64,000 bases of DNA from Azorinus chamasolen. Taxonomy: Eukaryota; Mollusca; Bivalvia; Cardiida; Solecurtidae. The notes under the pieces were generated by a model. The model was not told the origin of the DNA. It did not search any database and was given only the letters and a program-made list of their open reading frames with translations. A program made the translations under genes and the position numbers. The stretch covers positions 79,917,620 to 79,981,619 of the forward strand of contig OY755244.1 of the NCBI GenBank assembly GCA_963576725.1. The letters run 5' to 3'. Each line of letters starts with the position of its first letter. Position 1 is the stretch's first letter. This document shows positions 31,690-42,541 of the stretch, one piece after another.

Positions 31690-31893
31690 GCATTAAAACC
31701 CCTCTAAACCGGACGTTAAGATTTGTTGGAAAGTCGGTCTTTCAGACAGGTGGCAGCTTAATGCAGATTGAAAGAAATGCAGAAAACTCCTATAGGAACT
31801 TTCTGCATGACCTTCACCATGCATTAAGCAGTCACCTGCCTAAAAAGACAGAAATGTTCTTTAATAAAAATCCGGTTTAGAAGGGTTCTACTG
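31690..31893. mobile_element. TA-class MITE, CCGG subtype
   Basis: AAAACCCCTCTAAACCGGAC to CCGGTTTAGAAGGGTTCTAC TG TA. Palindrome AGAAAACTCCTATAGGAAC. Left CAGT decayed. Confidence 0.75.
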
Positions 31894-32452
31894 TACATGT
31901 AGTTAGGTTCTACTGAATTTGTGAAAGTACATGTATCCCTTTCCTCTATACATGGATATTTGTGAAGTAAATGGTTATATAACTATTGGAACGTGAGTTT
32001 CCTGTTTTCGCTTCCAATGTGGCCGAACTATTGACCCTGTTCCTCACACAGATTATTTTTGGCACCTCTGATAACAGAGTAGATCCAGATCAAACTTTAC
32101 ACTGTTTGTCTTTTAGGGTGGGGATGGAATAAGTGTGACTTTTGTCACTGACCGTTCCAAGGCGGTGCTTCCATCTTCCCCCTATTGTGTGTTTGTTTTG
32201 TCTTTGTGCGTCTCTTGATGTTTTTATAGTTATGTACATTTGCTGTTTCCTTGCGCTGCTGTTCGGGCGACTGTTTGTTCTGTATGTGGTGTTTCCTGCA
32301 TGACTCATTTTTGTACTTCTGTAGGAGATGTATGATGAGTCTGCTTATAGAATGATATAGATATGATTCTTGCTTTTGTCACAGCCAAAAAAATAAATTT
32401 ACTTTTATGAAAATTAAGTCCATGAATATTGATGCAGTAATAAATTATTTCA

Positions 32453-32700
32453 TTAACCCTTCGCTTGCTATTCACGTCAATACACCTACCTGTAAATAGT
32501 GAAGACCCAGATGAGACAGCTCCTGCAGGAGCTGTCTCATCAGGGTCTGCACTATTTACAAATTGATTGTGCAGCCAGTGCACTCCACAGCAGTGATTGC
32601 ACAGAGAAATACTTGTACACAGTGAAGATATATGTAATTATACACGGGGAATGGGAAGAGAAGGAGAAATGTATTTTAAAATTCAGCAAGAGAAGGGTAA
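32453..32700. mobile_element. TTAA-class type D MITE
   Basis: TTAACCCTTCGCTTGCTATT on the left, GACAGCTCCTGCAGGAGC in the centre, AGCAAGAGAAGGGTAAA on the right (TTAA now GTAA). Opposite orientation to the copy at 33276. Both border units of a tandem duplication. Confidence 0.85.
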
Positions 32701-33275
32701 ATACTCCAGACAAGAAATGTTTAACGTCAATACATATGTATACAATATTGCAGGCTTCATCGTTCGACCTTGAACCACGAAATGTGTGTAGACTAAACTT
32801 ATCTTTATCCCCATAAGCAATTCTTCAATGACATAATTCTACATGCATTCACACATGTCCCTTTATTCTACAGATGCGCCATCTAATCTGGGTCCGTTGT
32901 TTGCTTATGTATATAGACCCAATTCTACAGTTTCTGCTATGGCCAAACTTTCCTATACGTTCACATGTCTGTATAAAACAATCTACCATTTTTTGTAATA
33001 AACATTTATGATATCATTATTCCTTACATGAATATTCACAGAGTAAAATGTAAAATCTTCCAACACTTACTTCGGTCATGACCTACCTGCAATCTCCAAC
33101 CCTGTCAAGCTGCGCGTTTCAAATCGTGTAGCACGCTTTTCACACCTTATAAGATGGCCACTGTGCTACTGCAACAATAAACAGTATTCACCTTGTTAAC
33201 CAATTCATTCTTTGAAACCATTGTGATTATGTCGTGCCCCTACCTGCAATCCCCAATCCTGTCAAGCTGCGTGTT
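32701..33275. repeat. Tandem duplication, unit 1
   Basis: CTCCAGACAAGAAATGTTTA, ATCGTTCGACCTTGAACCAC, CTACAGATGCGCCATCT and AACAGTATTCACCTTGTTAA recur in the same order at 33524-34105. No coding frame. The unit starts exactly at the right end of a type D MITE. Confidence 0.85.
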
Positions 33276-33523
33276 TTAACCTTTCTCTTGCTGAATTTTA
33301 AAATACATGTCTCCTTCTTTACCCATGCCCTGTTGTATAATTACATATATCTTCACTGTACAAGTATTTCGCTGTGCAATCACTGCCGTGGAGTGCACTG
33401 GTTGCACAATCAACTTGTAAATAGTGCAGACTCTGATGAGACAGCTCCTGCAGGAGCTGTCTCATCTGGGTCTTCACAATTTACAGGTAGGTATATTGAC
33501 GTGAATAGCAAGCGAAGGGTTAA
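33276..33523. mobile_element. TTAA-class type D MITE (full reference copy)
   Basis: TTAACCTTTCTCTTGCTGAA to AGCAAGCGAAGGGTTAA, core GCTCCTGCAGGAGC at 33444-33457. The matching spot in unit 2 (GTGTTTTAAATTGTATAG, about 34099-34116) has a bare TTAA, which looks like the unoccupied site. Confidence 0.88.
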
Positions 33524-34135
33524 TTCTCCAGACAAGAAATGTTTAACGCCAATACATATGTATACATGTACAATATAATATTGCAGAATTCATCGTTCGA
33601 CCTTGAACCACGAAATGTGTGTAGACTAAACTTATCTTTATCCCCATAAGCAATTCTACAATGACATAATTCTACATGCATTTCACACATTTCCCTTTAT
33701 TCTACAGATGCGCCATCTGATCTGGATCAGTTGCTTGCTTATGAAATTATGTGGACCTAATTCTACAGTTTCTGCTATGGCCAAACTTCCCTATGTTCAC
33801 ATGTCTGTATAAAAAATCTACATTTTTGCAATAAATATTTAAGATATCATTATTCCGTACACGAATATTCACAGAGTAAAATGTAAAATCTTCCAACACT
33901 TAATTAGTCATGGCCAACCAGCAATCTCCAATCCTGTCAAGCTGCATGTTTCAAATGGTGTAGCATGTTTTTCACACGTTATAAGATGACCACTGTGCTA
34001 CTGCAACAATAAACAGTATTCACCTTGTTAACCAATTCATTCTTTGAAACCATTGTGATTATATCGTGGCTTACCTGCAAGTTCCAATCATGTCAAGCTG
34101 TGTGTTTTAAATTGTATAGCATGCTTTTCACAACT
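33524..34135. repeat. Tandem duplication, unit 2
   Basis: Copy of 32701-33275 with point changes and small indels, running on for about 30 bases past the position where unit 1 holds the MITE. Confidence 0.85.
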
Positions 34136-34309
34136 TAAAATATGATCATAATATCGAGGGCTTGGTGCAAAACTATTCTAACTCCTTCACTTTGCACCAA
34201 ACCCTCGCATTGTGCTACTGCAATAGTAAACAATATTCACCTTGCGAGGCGCGGGACTGTTTCCGCATTATTTTGTTTGTATTGGGTCTTTAACAATTCC
34301 TTTACATAA

Positions 34310-34405
34310 GTTTACGTGTTTTCAAGTATTTGTAAACAAAGTAGACCCAGATCAGACGGCTCCTATAGGAGAAGTCTGATCAGGGTCTGCTCTGTTTGTT
34401 TATGG
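34310..34405. mobile_element. Type A hairpin fragment
   Basis: TGTAAACAAAGTAGACCC, GGCTCCTATAGGAGAAG and GATCAGGGTCTGCTCTG; ends missing. Confidence 0.5.
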
Positions 34406-34439
34406 AATTTGAAAGACATTTTTGTTTATTTTCTGGAAT

Positions 34440-34830
34440 GGCTACAATGTAAAAAATAAGTGTAGCCTAACAAAAGTCAATCTTGATCTATAACTCATTG
34501 TAATAAAGCTACATACCAAATATCACATCAATATCTTCTAGAGTTTACAAGAAAAACAACTCCGGAAAACCTAAACTTTCCGGAATATTCCGAAGTCCCA
34601 ACTGCTGTAATTCCGTAAAAAATCAAAGTAGCGCAACAAAATTCAAACTTATAATATGTAACTCATTAGATAACAAAGCTACATACCTAATATCACTTAA
34701 GTATCTACTATGGCTTAGAAGGAAATTCCGGAAAACCGAAGTGCGACTGACTGACTGACCGACAGACTGACAAACGGACCGATGGAATGCAAATCTATAG
34801 TCTCCCTCGGCGTTGCCGGTAGGGGACTAA
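34440..34830. repeat. Two-unit repeat with CTGACTGACTGACC tail
   Basis: CTCATTgTAATAAAGCTACATACC-like blocks and TTCCGGAA occur twice, about 180 bp apart (about 34493 and 34666). A CGACTGACTGACTGACCGAC tract, then TCTATAGTCTCCC and GGTAGGGGACTAA follow. This looks like a dispersed non-coding repeat. No ORF of note. Confidence 0.55.
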
Positions 34831-34969
34831 AAATATTGAGCAATTGTATCGAATTGTATCGAAACTCCTACAGTGCCATTTTAATTGATCATTCTTTCTC
34901 CAAAACAAATCATTGTTCAGTGTTTGTTTGATAAATATTTCCCCTGATATAAACATCTTTTCATGCAGT

Positions 34970-35165
34970 TTTCAAGCAGAGTAGACCCAGATCAGACGGT
35001 TTCTAAAGGAGTCGCTTGATTAGGTTCTGCTGTTTGCTTTTGACATGATATAGATCCGATTTACATGTTTTTTCTAAAGCGAGAAAAATCCTTTAAAGAT
35101 AACATTATAAAAAATTGGTTAATATATATCCATGGTGTGATTATTTCTGACATGACTATTGCCAT
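34970..35165. mobile_element. Degenerate type A MITE
   Basis: AGAGTAGACCCAGATCAGAC, GGTTTCTAAAGGAGTCGC and TAGGTTCTGCTGTTTGC, then a decayed outer arm. No TTAA ends. Confidence 0.45.
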
Positions 35166-35169
35166 CACG

Positions 35170-36280
35170 AGAAAACGTTTATTGTATATCCGAAAATAAT
35201 TGTATGAATGTATGAGAATGGAAGTCCGGCTTGGAGAAATGAACAAGTCCATTTTGTAGTTATAGGCTTGTAATTAGTATAGTTCCAAATCATATACAGG
35301 TATGACAAGATCATCAAATAAGAAATCATAGGCAAGTAAATGTCCAGTATGAAAATCCAAACTAAGGATAGTTGTAGAAATACCATAATTGTATAAGTGT
35401 TAGAATTTCTAACACATAGAAAGGGATGGCCGTTGCCACCCAGTAAATATAAAACTTCATTTTCCCGGCTGATGTTTTGCCGTTCGTGTAAACCCGAAAA
35501 CCTGTATGTCTTCTCTAACCAAAAACTAAACTAGAACTCCCTGTTGAATATGCAAGAGGGGAGGAGTAGGCAAGTCGCTGGATTGCAGCCAATCACATGC
35601 TGTCCAACTGGATCAGCATGCTTGGTCAGTGCGAACCCGTGAAACCCTGTGAGACTTAATGGAATGATGCTAATAAATTGTGTACCATACGGTTGTCAGT
35701 GTGTTAAGGCTCTTAATACTCTAACCCCAGTGATTTTACTTCATCTATCTTATATGGTTGTCAAAGGATTTGCAAATGTAAAGAGGTTATTATATCATTC
35801 AGTTAACAACAAAGCTAGCACGGACTGACTGATTCCACCTGTTAAGAACATTAGGGATTTTCAAAGTAAAAAATATCTGAAATTATACTGGCGTACTATC
35901 ACAGATACTACCCCTGATAAGCATATAACAGATAATGACTTAGATGGATTCTTCATCAGGATCCAAACAATTCTCAGTCTCTGATACACATACCATAAGT
36001 ATTGTATTATTAGGTTTACTATTATCATTTATCTAAGGCACATGATTACTAATTATTATATGAAACTTAAATTCTAAATTAATTAATTATTTGTTCACCG
36101 AAAGTGTTCATGTTTGATATAGTGAATTTGAGAATTAGGCACACTGAACATTTGTATATCAAGCTTAGAATAGAACCATCAAGTGTTGATATACCTGTAT
36201 AACAATATTGAACAGAGACAGGGTTATACTGAATGATTGTGTGTTCTCTGTGACCATGTTGAACTATTGTACGTGCCTGT
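35170..36280. other. No gene or known repeat seen
   Basis: About 1.1 kb without MITE hairpins. Open frames here are short, hydrophobic and unlike any family I recognise. Confidence 0.35.
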
Positions 36281-36287
36281 GTATGCT

Positions 36288-36466
36288 CAGGTTCAGATAA
36301 GAGGTGTATATTTGGACATTTTCAAGAATAGCACCTTTATTACTCCTACAAACCCTATTCTGTGTCCACTCTTTAGAATAGTCTCTTCGAGACGATTTAA
36401 AGTGTGGCCGCAGTATAGAGTTTGGTATAGAAATAACAATTTTAGCATATTTATCTGTAGCTCTGA
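36288..36466. mobile_element. Six-bp class MITE
   Basis: CAGGTTCAGATAAGAGGTG on the left, ATTTATCTGTAGCTCTG on the right, centre AGAATAGTCTCTTCGAGACG. No clean target duplication. Confidence 0.65.
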
Positions 36467-36642
36467 AATGATTATGCCTCCACAGACATGAACCATAAGG
36501 GGGTAAGCCGCTGTTGACGGGCGTTATAATTCTGTGTCATGGCACCAATTAAATGACTGACAGAAAAATCTACATAGTTGTATACTTTTTAATTCTTGTA
36601 TAGATATAGTGCAATAATTATGAAATGCTAATGTGATATATG

Positions 36643-38000
36643 CAGGGTTCCCACAAAACAGAAACAATAAAATTCCCTGACTTTTCACTGACTTTTCCCT
36701 GACCGAATTTCAATTTTCCCTGACCCCATGTTAACAGTAGTTTAATTAGTCATCTATGAGCATGATCATTAAATGTTGGCCTCCGTCCTCCCTATCAGCC
36801 AATCCTAACCATCTCTCTCTTTATGATAACTATATATACAGCATTAGTGTTTTGATCATTTTAAAAAAAAATGTTTTTGACTTTTTCATGATTAACTGCT
36901 CAATATTGAATGTAACATGCAGGATGCCAAACATGTCCTAATATGCACCCAAAGTATAAAGTCTCTTGAATCTTTTCTACCTCTCTTAACCCTTTCCTCC
37001 ATGAATCTTCATTATAGACTCCATCTACTATGAATATATAATTAAGTAAAATTTTATTATTAAGCAAAGTTAAGAAATATATTGGCAGTAAACTAAAGTA
37101 AAAACTCAGATTTATGATATTTTTCTAAGCACACAGACTAGACCCTGATCAGGCAGCTCTTACAGGAGCTGCCTGATCTGTGTCTATTCTATTTACAAAG
37201 GTGATAAAATGTGTATCTATGGTGGAAATGATTAATCATTCAGTTTTTCTGTGTAAGCTGAATTTTACATACAGTGTGTAAGACACTGACATAGCATGCT
37301 ATTAAAATGGGGTCAAAATTGGCTCTGTCCCAGGGCCAGCTAGTTTTCTATCGAAACACATAGTGAAAACTTTGAAAATCTTCCCTTCTGATTTTCTGGT
37401 GAGCGATATCAGGGCCTTTCAGGCCCTCTTGTTTTGCAATTTAATCAAAATTTTGCATCACTTGGGATGTTTTTCCCAAATTGGGAAAAATAGGTCCTTT
37501 TAATGGGTCTATGTAGACACCAGAAAAGGGTCTGCATTTTCACTGTTTTCATAATAGCAGACCAAATATTGCTGCCCTTACAAGTGAAGACAATACAGTA
37601 GAATGTCCAATATCTAGCATTGCTGCCCTATTCTAGCACTGCTGTTCAAATGGATGCTGGAGTCTTGTAGGTGCCAGAATTCTCCAATGATTTTGTTTTA
37701 ACAGACTTCATGACAGATATACTATAAAATTTGGATGTGAAATATACAAAGCTAATCAAAGATGTATAAAGATGTTTGGTTTAGTCAAAATTGAAGAAAC
37801 AGCCTTTGCTTTTTATTTTCATTCTTTCTCCTTTTTGACATATTTCCTCAGACCTCATCCTTCAGTTCCAAATTTCCCTGACTTTTCCCTGACTTTTCCC
37901 AAATTTCAAATTTCCCTGACCAATTAAAAAATTCCCTGACTTTTCCCTGACCTTGAAAAAAAACTTTTTTCCCTGACTTTTCCCTGTCCGTGGGAACCCT
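36643..38000. mobile_element. Non-autonomous element with CAGGGTTCCCAC ends
   Basis: CAGGGTTCCCAC (36643) is mirrored by GTGGGAACCCT (end 38000). Inside both ends are repeated TTCCCTGACTTTTCCCTGAC motifs, direct on the left and direct again on the right. This subterminal layout is hAT-like, but I could not find an 8-bp duplication, so the superfamily is open. No transposase frame is left. A TTAA MITE is nested at 36986-37235. Confidence 0.7.
36986..37235. mobile_element. TTAA-class type A MITE, nested
   Basis: TTAACCCTTTCCTCCATG to GGTGGAAATGATTAA. Hairpin AGACTAGACCCTGATCAGGC and GCTCTTACAGGAGC. It sits inside the GGGTTCCCAC element and is younger. Confidence 0.82.
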
Positions 38001-38138
38001 ATGTACAGTCTCTTATAATTCAATTATGAATGACGTGGTTATTTTATTGATATAGTGATGACTTTGTACTATTGTTACCATGAAGAGACTCAAATAAAGA
38101 ATATATAGTTTAAAAAGTGTAAAAATTGTGATGCTTAC

Positions 38139-38164
38139 CTTTCAGCCTCCGTTTTGTCCGCCAT
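38139..38164 (-). CDS. First-exon candidate of an unidentified minus-strand gene (MADKTEAE)
   Basis: On the minus strand an ATG in strong context (AAGATGGCGGAC) opens MADKTEAE and runs 26 nt to a consensus donor, AAAG|GTAAGC. It ends after two bases of the next codon. The CCAAGATGGCGG around the ATG is also a YY1 consensus. RYBP exon 1 in this window has the same length and phase (26 nt, ending AG), which is either chance or a sign of a related paralogue. I found no downstream exon between here and position 1, so the gene may extend out of the window or the call may be wrong. Confidence 0.4.
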
Positions 38165-38211
38165 CTTGGAAAAGTCTAAACATTCGCGGCCGTACAGCTT
38201 GCACCATGCAC

Positions 38212-38356
38212 AGTGATAGGAGCAAATGCTCTATTTACCACATGGTTTCAAACTAAAACATTCAAAACTTTTACTTTTCTCTAGTAAATGCTCCTTTTGG
38301 GTGGATTCATTCAAAGAGGTTGGGTCTAAAAATAGCCTATGAGGGAATGGGTTAAG
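38212..38356. mobile_element. Type B MITE right half
   Basis: AGGAGCAAATGCTCTATTTA, CCACATGGTTTCAAACTAA and GAGGGAATGGGTTAA. It lies about 50 bp upstream of the candidate MADKTEAE exon, so it would cut into that gene's promoter. Confidence 0.65.
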
Positions 38357-38439
38357 TCATTATAACAATTCGGCTAATTAGTATTCAGTCATTTATTTTG
38401 TACTCAATATTCATAAGGTAATGGGACAGCAACATATAC

Positions 38440-38610
38440 ATGTAAATGCAACAGACTTCCCATGATTCATATGAGAACAGACCCTGATTAGATGCCTCCT
38501 GTAGGAGCCGTCTGATCAGGGTCTTCTATTTGCTTGTGAAATAATATACATATGATTCAATAGTTTCTGACATGGTAAAATATTTCCTTGTTCATTATGA
38601 TATTATAAAA
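38440..38610. mobile_element. Degenerate type A MITE
   Basis: GAGAACAGACCCTGATTAG, TGCCTCCTGTAGGAGCCG and GATCAGGGTCTTCTATTTGC. Ends decayed. Confidence 0.5.
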
Positions 38611-38627
38611 CTTCCGTATCCATGCTT

Positions 38628-38792
38628 ATAAAACTTTTAGTTGAGTCTGAGTTCGTTCTCAAGTTTTTGATTGGTCAGATTTGAGCCTTTGGCTCAAATC
38701 TGACCAATCAAAAGCTTGAAAACTCAAATCTGACCAATCAAAAGCTTGAGAACGAACTCAAACTCAGCTAAAAAGCTTTACAAGCATGGACA
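38628..38792. repeat. Fold-back with repeated CCAAT arms
   Basis: ATGCTTATAAAACTTTTAGT and TTGATTGGTCAGATTTGAGC on the left. The right arm has two copies of CTCAAATCTGACCAATCAAA, then GCTTTACAAGCATGGA. A one-arm relative is at 42408-42515. Confidence 0.75.
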
Positions 38793-39064
38793 CAGGTAAT
38801 TAATATTCATACAATCATTATTTGTTACTCAATATCCAATGAGGTAATGGGACATCAACCAATACATGCACATGCAACATAGATTCCCATTAAGTTTTAC
38901 CCTGGGTTAAAATAAATGAATTCAATGAACCAAAAAAAATCAACAAAATTAAAAAACATGTTGCAATAATGGAAAGGATTTGTTGCTGTTCTTTCTCTAA
39001 CATTTCTTTTATTGTCTACATACAATAATTGCATCATTGAAGAGTTCTGTACATATACGCTCTA

Positions 39065-39289
39065 TAACCCTTTACTCCATAAATACGCATTTCTAACCTG
39101 TACAGAGTAGACCCAGATCAGACGGCTCATGTAGGAGACGTCTGATCAGGATTTGCTCATAAAATAGATTTGGTTCTGCAGTTATGTCATGATGAAAATT
39201 CCCTTGTTCATAATGCCAATAACATATCAGTGAATAAATATTCATGATGTCATTAGTTCTTGCATGAATATTCATGGAGTAAAGGGATA
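39065..39289. mobile_element. TTAA-class type A MITE, ends mutated
   Basis: ATAACCCTTTACTCCATAAA to CATGGAGTAAAGGGATA. Hairpin GAGTAGACCCAGATCAGACG with CTCATGTAGGAGACG. Confidence 0.7.
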
Positions 39290-39396
39290 CCTGTGCCTTT
39301 TTTGCTCGAACTACCCTATGACCTTCATTGCCCTTCATAATAGCCCAACCTTTTTTAGGTTTCAAAATTGGCCTTTAATAAAAACAGCTCAGAATA

Positions 39397-40412
39397 AGGT
39401 CAGTGAGGAATAAGATCTGTCAGTGCAGACTTAGATCTGTCAGTGCAGACACATAGATTAGATATGTCATTGCAGACATAGATCTGTCAGTCAGGTACTT
39501 AGATATGTCAGAGCAGAACAAGATCTGTCAGTGCAGACTTAGATCTGTCAGTGCAGGCTTGGAGCTGTCAGTGCAGACTTAGATTTGTCAGTGCACATTT
39601 AGTTCTGTCATTTCAGACATAGATCTGTCAGTACAGACTTAGATCTGTCAAGTCAGACTTAGATCTGTCAAGGCAGACTTAGATCTGTCAGTGCAGACTT
39701 AGATCTGTCAGTGCAGACACTTAGATCTGTCAGTACAGAACAAGATATGTTAGTCAGCCTTAGCCCATTACCTCATAGGCTATTTTTAGACACAACCGCT
39801 TTGAATAAACCTACCGAAAAGGAGCATTAACTAGCAAATATGAAAATTTAAGAATTTTGTAGTTTTGAAACCATTGTGATAAATAGAGCATTTGCTCCAT
39901 AGGAGCAAATGCTCTACTATGGAGCAAATGCTCTATTTATCATAATGATTTCACAAAGTGAATTTTACAGTGGTGTCATAAGGCGTCAATATGAGGGAAT
40001 GGGTTAAACCTGTCAGTGCAGAACAAGATATGTTAGTGCAAACTTAGATATGTCAGTGCAGACATCGGTCTGACAGTGCAGACTTAGATCTGTCAGTGCA
40101 AACTTAGATATGTCCGTGCAGACTTATATCTGTCAATGCAGAAATAGATCTGTCAGAGCATACTTAGATCTGTCAGTGCAGACTTAGATCTGTCAGTGCA
40201 GACTTAGATCTGTCAATGCAGAAATAGATCTGTCAGAGCATACTTAGATCTGTCAGTGCAGACTTAGATCTGTCAGTGCAGACTTAGTTCTGTCAGCGCA
40301 GACTTAGATCTGTCAGCGCATGCTTAGATCTGTCAGCGCATACTTAGATCTCTCAGACCATACTTAGATCTGTTAGCGCAGACTTAGATCTGTCAGTGCA
40401 GAAATAGATCTA
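39397..40412. repeat. Minisatellite, 20-bp unit, interrupted by a MITE
   Basis: Dozens of copies of TTAGATCTGTCAGTGCAGAC with single-base variants and a higher-order repeat near 40140-40260. A type B MITE (39760-40006) divides it into two blocks. Not coding. Confidence 0.95.
39760..40006. mobile_element. TTAA-class type B MITE inside the minisatellite
   Basis: TTAGCCCATTACCTCATAGG to GAGGGAATGGGTTAA (left TTAA is TTAG). Hairpin GATAAATAGAGCATTTGC; the AGCAAATGCTC arm is repeated at the centre. It entered an existing array of AGATCTGTCAGTGCAG units. Confidence 0.85.
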
Positions 40413-40704
40413 GGTATTTTCTGAATGCAATGATGTGACAAGACAGGATTATCAAAGAAAGTGTTTACATTGACGCATGCCAAGAAATACCAAAAAAAAC
40501 AACTTCTGATTCAGAAACTTTTTCACATTTCTTTTCCAAGACATGTCAGACATTTTGGATGCAAATCAGAAAGGGACATGATAATTCGACATCCCATCTG
40601 GATCCAAACTGCTAGTTTAGGTAATCGGAAAATGTCCTGCAGCTTGCTAAAGGATAACTATTAACTGCCTTACATCTCTATAAAAATCCAAGTGGTGGTA
40701 ATGT

Positions 40705-40800
40705 TTAACCAATTACCTCTTTGGCTAGTTTTAGACACTACCTCTTTGAATAAATGTACCAAAAAGCAGCATTTACTAGCAAAATGGTAAATTAGGGGGG
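40705..40800. mobile_element. Type B MITE left fragment
   Basis: GTTTAACCAATTACCTCTTT, GAATAAATGTACCAAAAAGC and AGCATTTACTAGC, cut off at a G tract. Confidence 0.5.
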
Positions 40801-40808
40801 GGGGGGGC

Positions 40809-41040
40809 TTAACCCTTTATGTGTTCAATATAAGAAACAATAACATCATGAATACTTATTAGCTGAATCTTTATAATGGTACACGACCACAGAATCGGTT
40901 TAAATGGTTTACCGTGGCAGAAAATGTAAATTCCCATCTATATAATTCCACAAGCAAACCTTGACCCTGACCAGACGGCTCCTTTTGGAGCCGTCTGATA
41001 TGGGTCTATTCTGTCTGCAAAGATGTGAAAACGCGTTTAA
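40809..41040. mobile_element. TTAA-class type A MITE
   Basis: TTAACCCTTTATGTGTTC to GTGAAAACGCGTTTAA. Hairpin with GGCTCCTTTTGGAGCC. It shares its right TTAA with the next copy. Confidence 0.75.
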
Positions 41041-41284
41041 CCCTTTACCTGTTCTATGTTTATTCCAAATTTCAATACCTACTGAATATTCAGACAAAAT
41101 GGTAATCATGAAATATGGAAGGTGCAACATTGTAGCCATTTTAGAAAGTAAAGAAACTGACCTATCAAATTTAGTTAACAAACAGAGCAGACCCTGATCA
41201 GATGGTTCCTATAGGAGCCGTCTGATCTGGGTCTACACTGTTTGCAAATGTGTTAAAACTTGTTTATAACAGGGAAAGGGTTAA
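41037..41284. mobile_element. TTAA-class type A MITE
   Basis: TTAACCCTTTACCTGTTC to CAGGGAAAGGGTTAA. Hairpin ACAAACAGAGCAGACCC, GGTTCCTATAGGAGCCG. Complete and adjacent to the previous element. Confidence 0.88.
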
Positions 41285-41486
41285 ATGAGGAGCATAAAAT
41301 TCCCTTGAAAGGTCTACATTATAAAACTTCAGCTAATAAATATTCATGATGTCATAAATTTCTTACATGAATATTGAACAGGTACATGTAGTAGGTTAAA
41401 CAAATATTATTAGGAGAGTCAAACTCATATATTGATATGATCAACCTCAATCATACTCACCTTATTTACCTTATAACTGACATTAC

Positions 41487-41730
41487 TTAACCCTTTACTC
41501 CATGAATATTCATGTAAGAAATAAGACATCATGACTATTTATTAGCTGAAGTTTTATAATGTAAACTTTTCAAGGGAAGTTTTTGCTTTGACAAAAATTG
41601 TAGAATCAGATCTTTGTCATGTCAAAAGCAAACAGAGCAGACTGTGAGCAGATGGCTCCCTTAGCAGCTATCTGATCTGGGTCTACTATGTTTGCAAATG
41701 CGTGAAAAGACGTTAATATGACGGATTATA
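41487..41730. mobile_element. TTAA-class type A MITE
   Basis: TTAACCCTTTACTCCATG with CATGAATATTCATG; hairpin GCAAACAGAGCAGACTG with GGCTCCCTTAGCAGCTA. Right end decayed to ACGGATTATA. Confidence 0.75.
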
Positions 41731-42131
41731 CATTTACTCCATGAATATCCATGTAAGAAATAATGACAGCATGAATATGAACACAGAAAGTTTTAGTCAT
41801 GGCAGAATCTGAAGAATCAGATTTATATAATACTACAGTAAAAACCCCTTTAATGCAACCACCTAAAAGAGGTATAATTCTTGGTGGTAGAGGCAGGTAG
41901 TAGCTTAATGCAGGACAAAAAGTAATGCAGACAGCTCCTATAGGAGCTTTCTGCATTACTTTTGCCCTGCATTAAGCAACCACCTGCTTAGAAAGACACC
42001 CATGTTTGTTCATTAAGTGGTCGCATTAGGGGGGGTTCTACTGTATATGTAAACAGTGCAGACTCTGATCAGACAGATAGGAGCCATCTGATCTGAGTCT
42101 TCTCTGTTTACAAAGGTGTAGAACGATTTAA
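41731..42131. mobile_element. TTAA-class type A MITE split by a TA MITE
   Basis: Left arm CATTTACTCCATGAATATCC; after the TA element at 41836-42043 it resumes GTAAACAGTGCAGACTCTG, hairpin remnant TAGGAGCCATCTGATC, GTAGAACGATTTAA. Confidence 0.7.
41836..42043. mobile_element. TA-class MITE, ATGCGACC subtype, nested
   Basis: TA CAGTAAAAACCCCTTTAATG to GCATTAGGGGGGGTTCTACTG-type right end (last G at 42043) TA. Core AGCTCCTATAGGAGCT. Inserted inside a type A element. Confidence 0.85.
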
Positions 42132-42139
42132 TACAAACT

Positions 42140-42380
42140 GTGTAGACAAATGAATATTCATGTAAGAAATGTTGTAAGTATGAACACTAATTACATGTAG
42201 ATTAAGTTTTATAAATGTAGGTAAACAAAAGAATAATTGACTATGGCAGAAACTGTAGATTCAGGTCTTTTCAATTCCGCAAGTAAACAGAGCAATTCCT
42301 GACCTGAGGGCTCCCTACAGAGCTGTCAGATTTGAGTCTACCCCGGTTGCAAAGGCGTATCTATAAATTAAAGGATTAAG
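42140..42380. mobile_element. Degenerate type A MITE
   Basis: TGAATATTCATGTAAGAAAT, GTAAACAGAGCAATTCCTG, GGGCTCCCTACAGAGC and ATTAAAGGATTAA at the right. Confidence 0.6.
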
Positions 42381-42407
42381 GAGCAATTTGGTCAAAGTCT
42401 GGCCCCA

Positions 42408-42515
42408 TGCTTATAAAGCTTTTTAGTTGAGTCTGTCAAAGGCTCAAATCTGACCAATCAAAAACTTGAGAACGAACTCAGACTCAACTAAAAGTTTTAT
42501 AAGCATGGACCCTGT
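42408..42515. repeat. Fold-back, CCAAT-arm type
   Basis: CCATGCTTATAAAGCTTTTT and AGTTGAGTCTG, mirrored by CAGACTCAACTAAAAGTTTT and ATAAGCATGG. The middle GGCTCAAATCTGACCAATCA matches the repeat at 38628-38792. Confidence 0.7.
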
Positions 42516-42541
42516 ACTATTTGCTAGTCTATTTGTTTCAT

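Noticed and set aside
36237..36496. ORFs across the six-bp class MITE
   Set aside because: They translate MITE arms; the same peptides recur wherever the element is inserted.
39397..40412. CRISPR-like regular repeats
   Set aside because: Units are contiguous 20-mers with no spacers, in animal DNA; this is a minisatellite.
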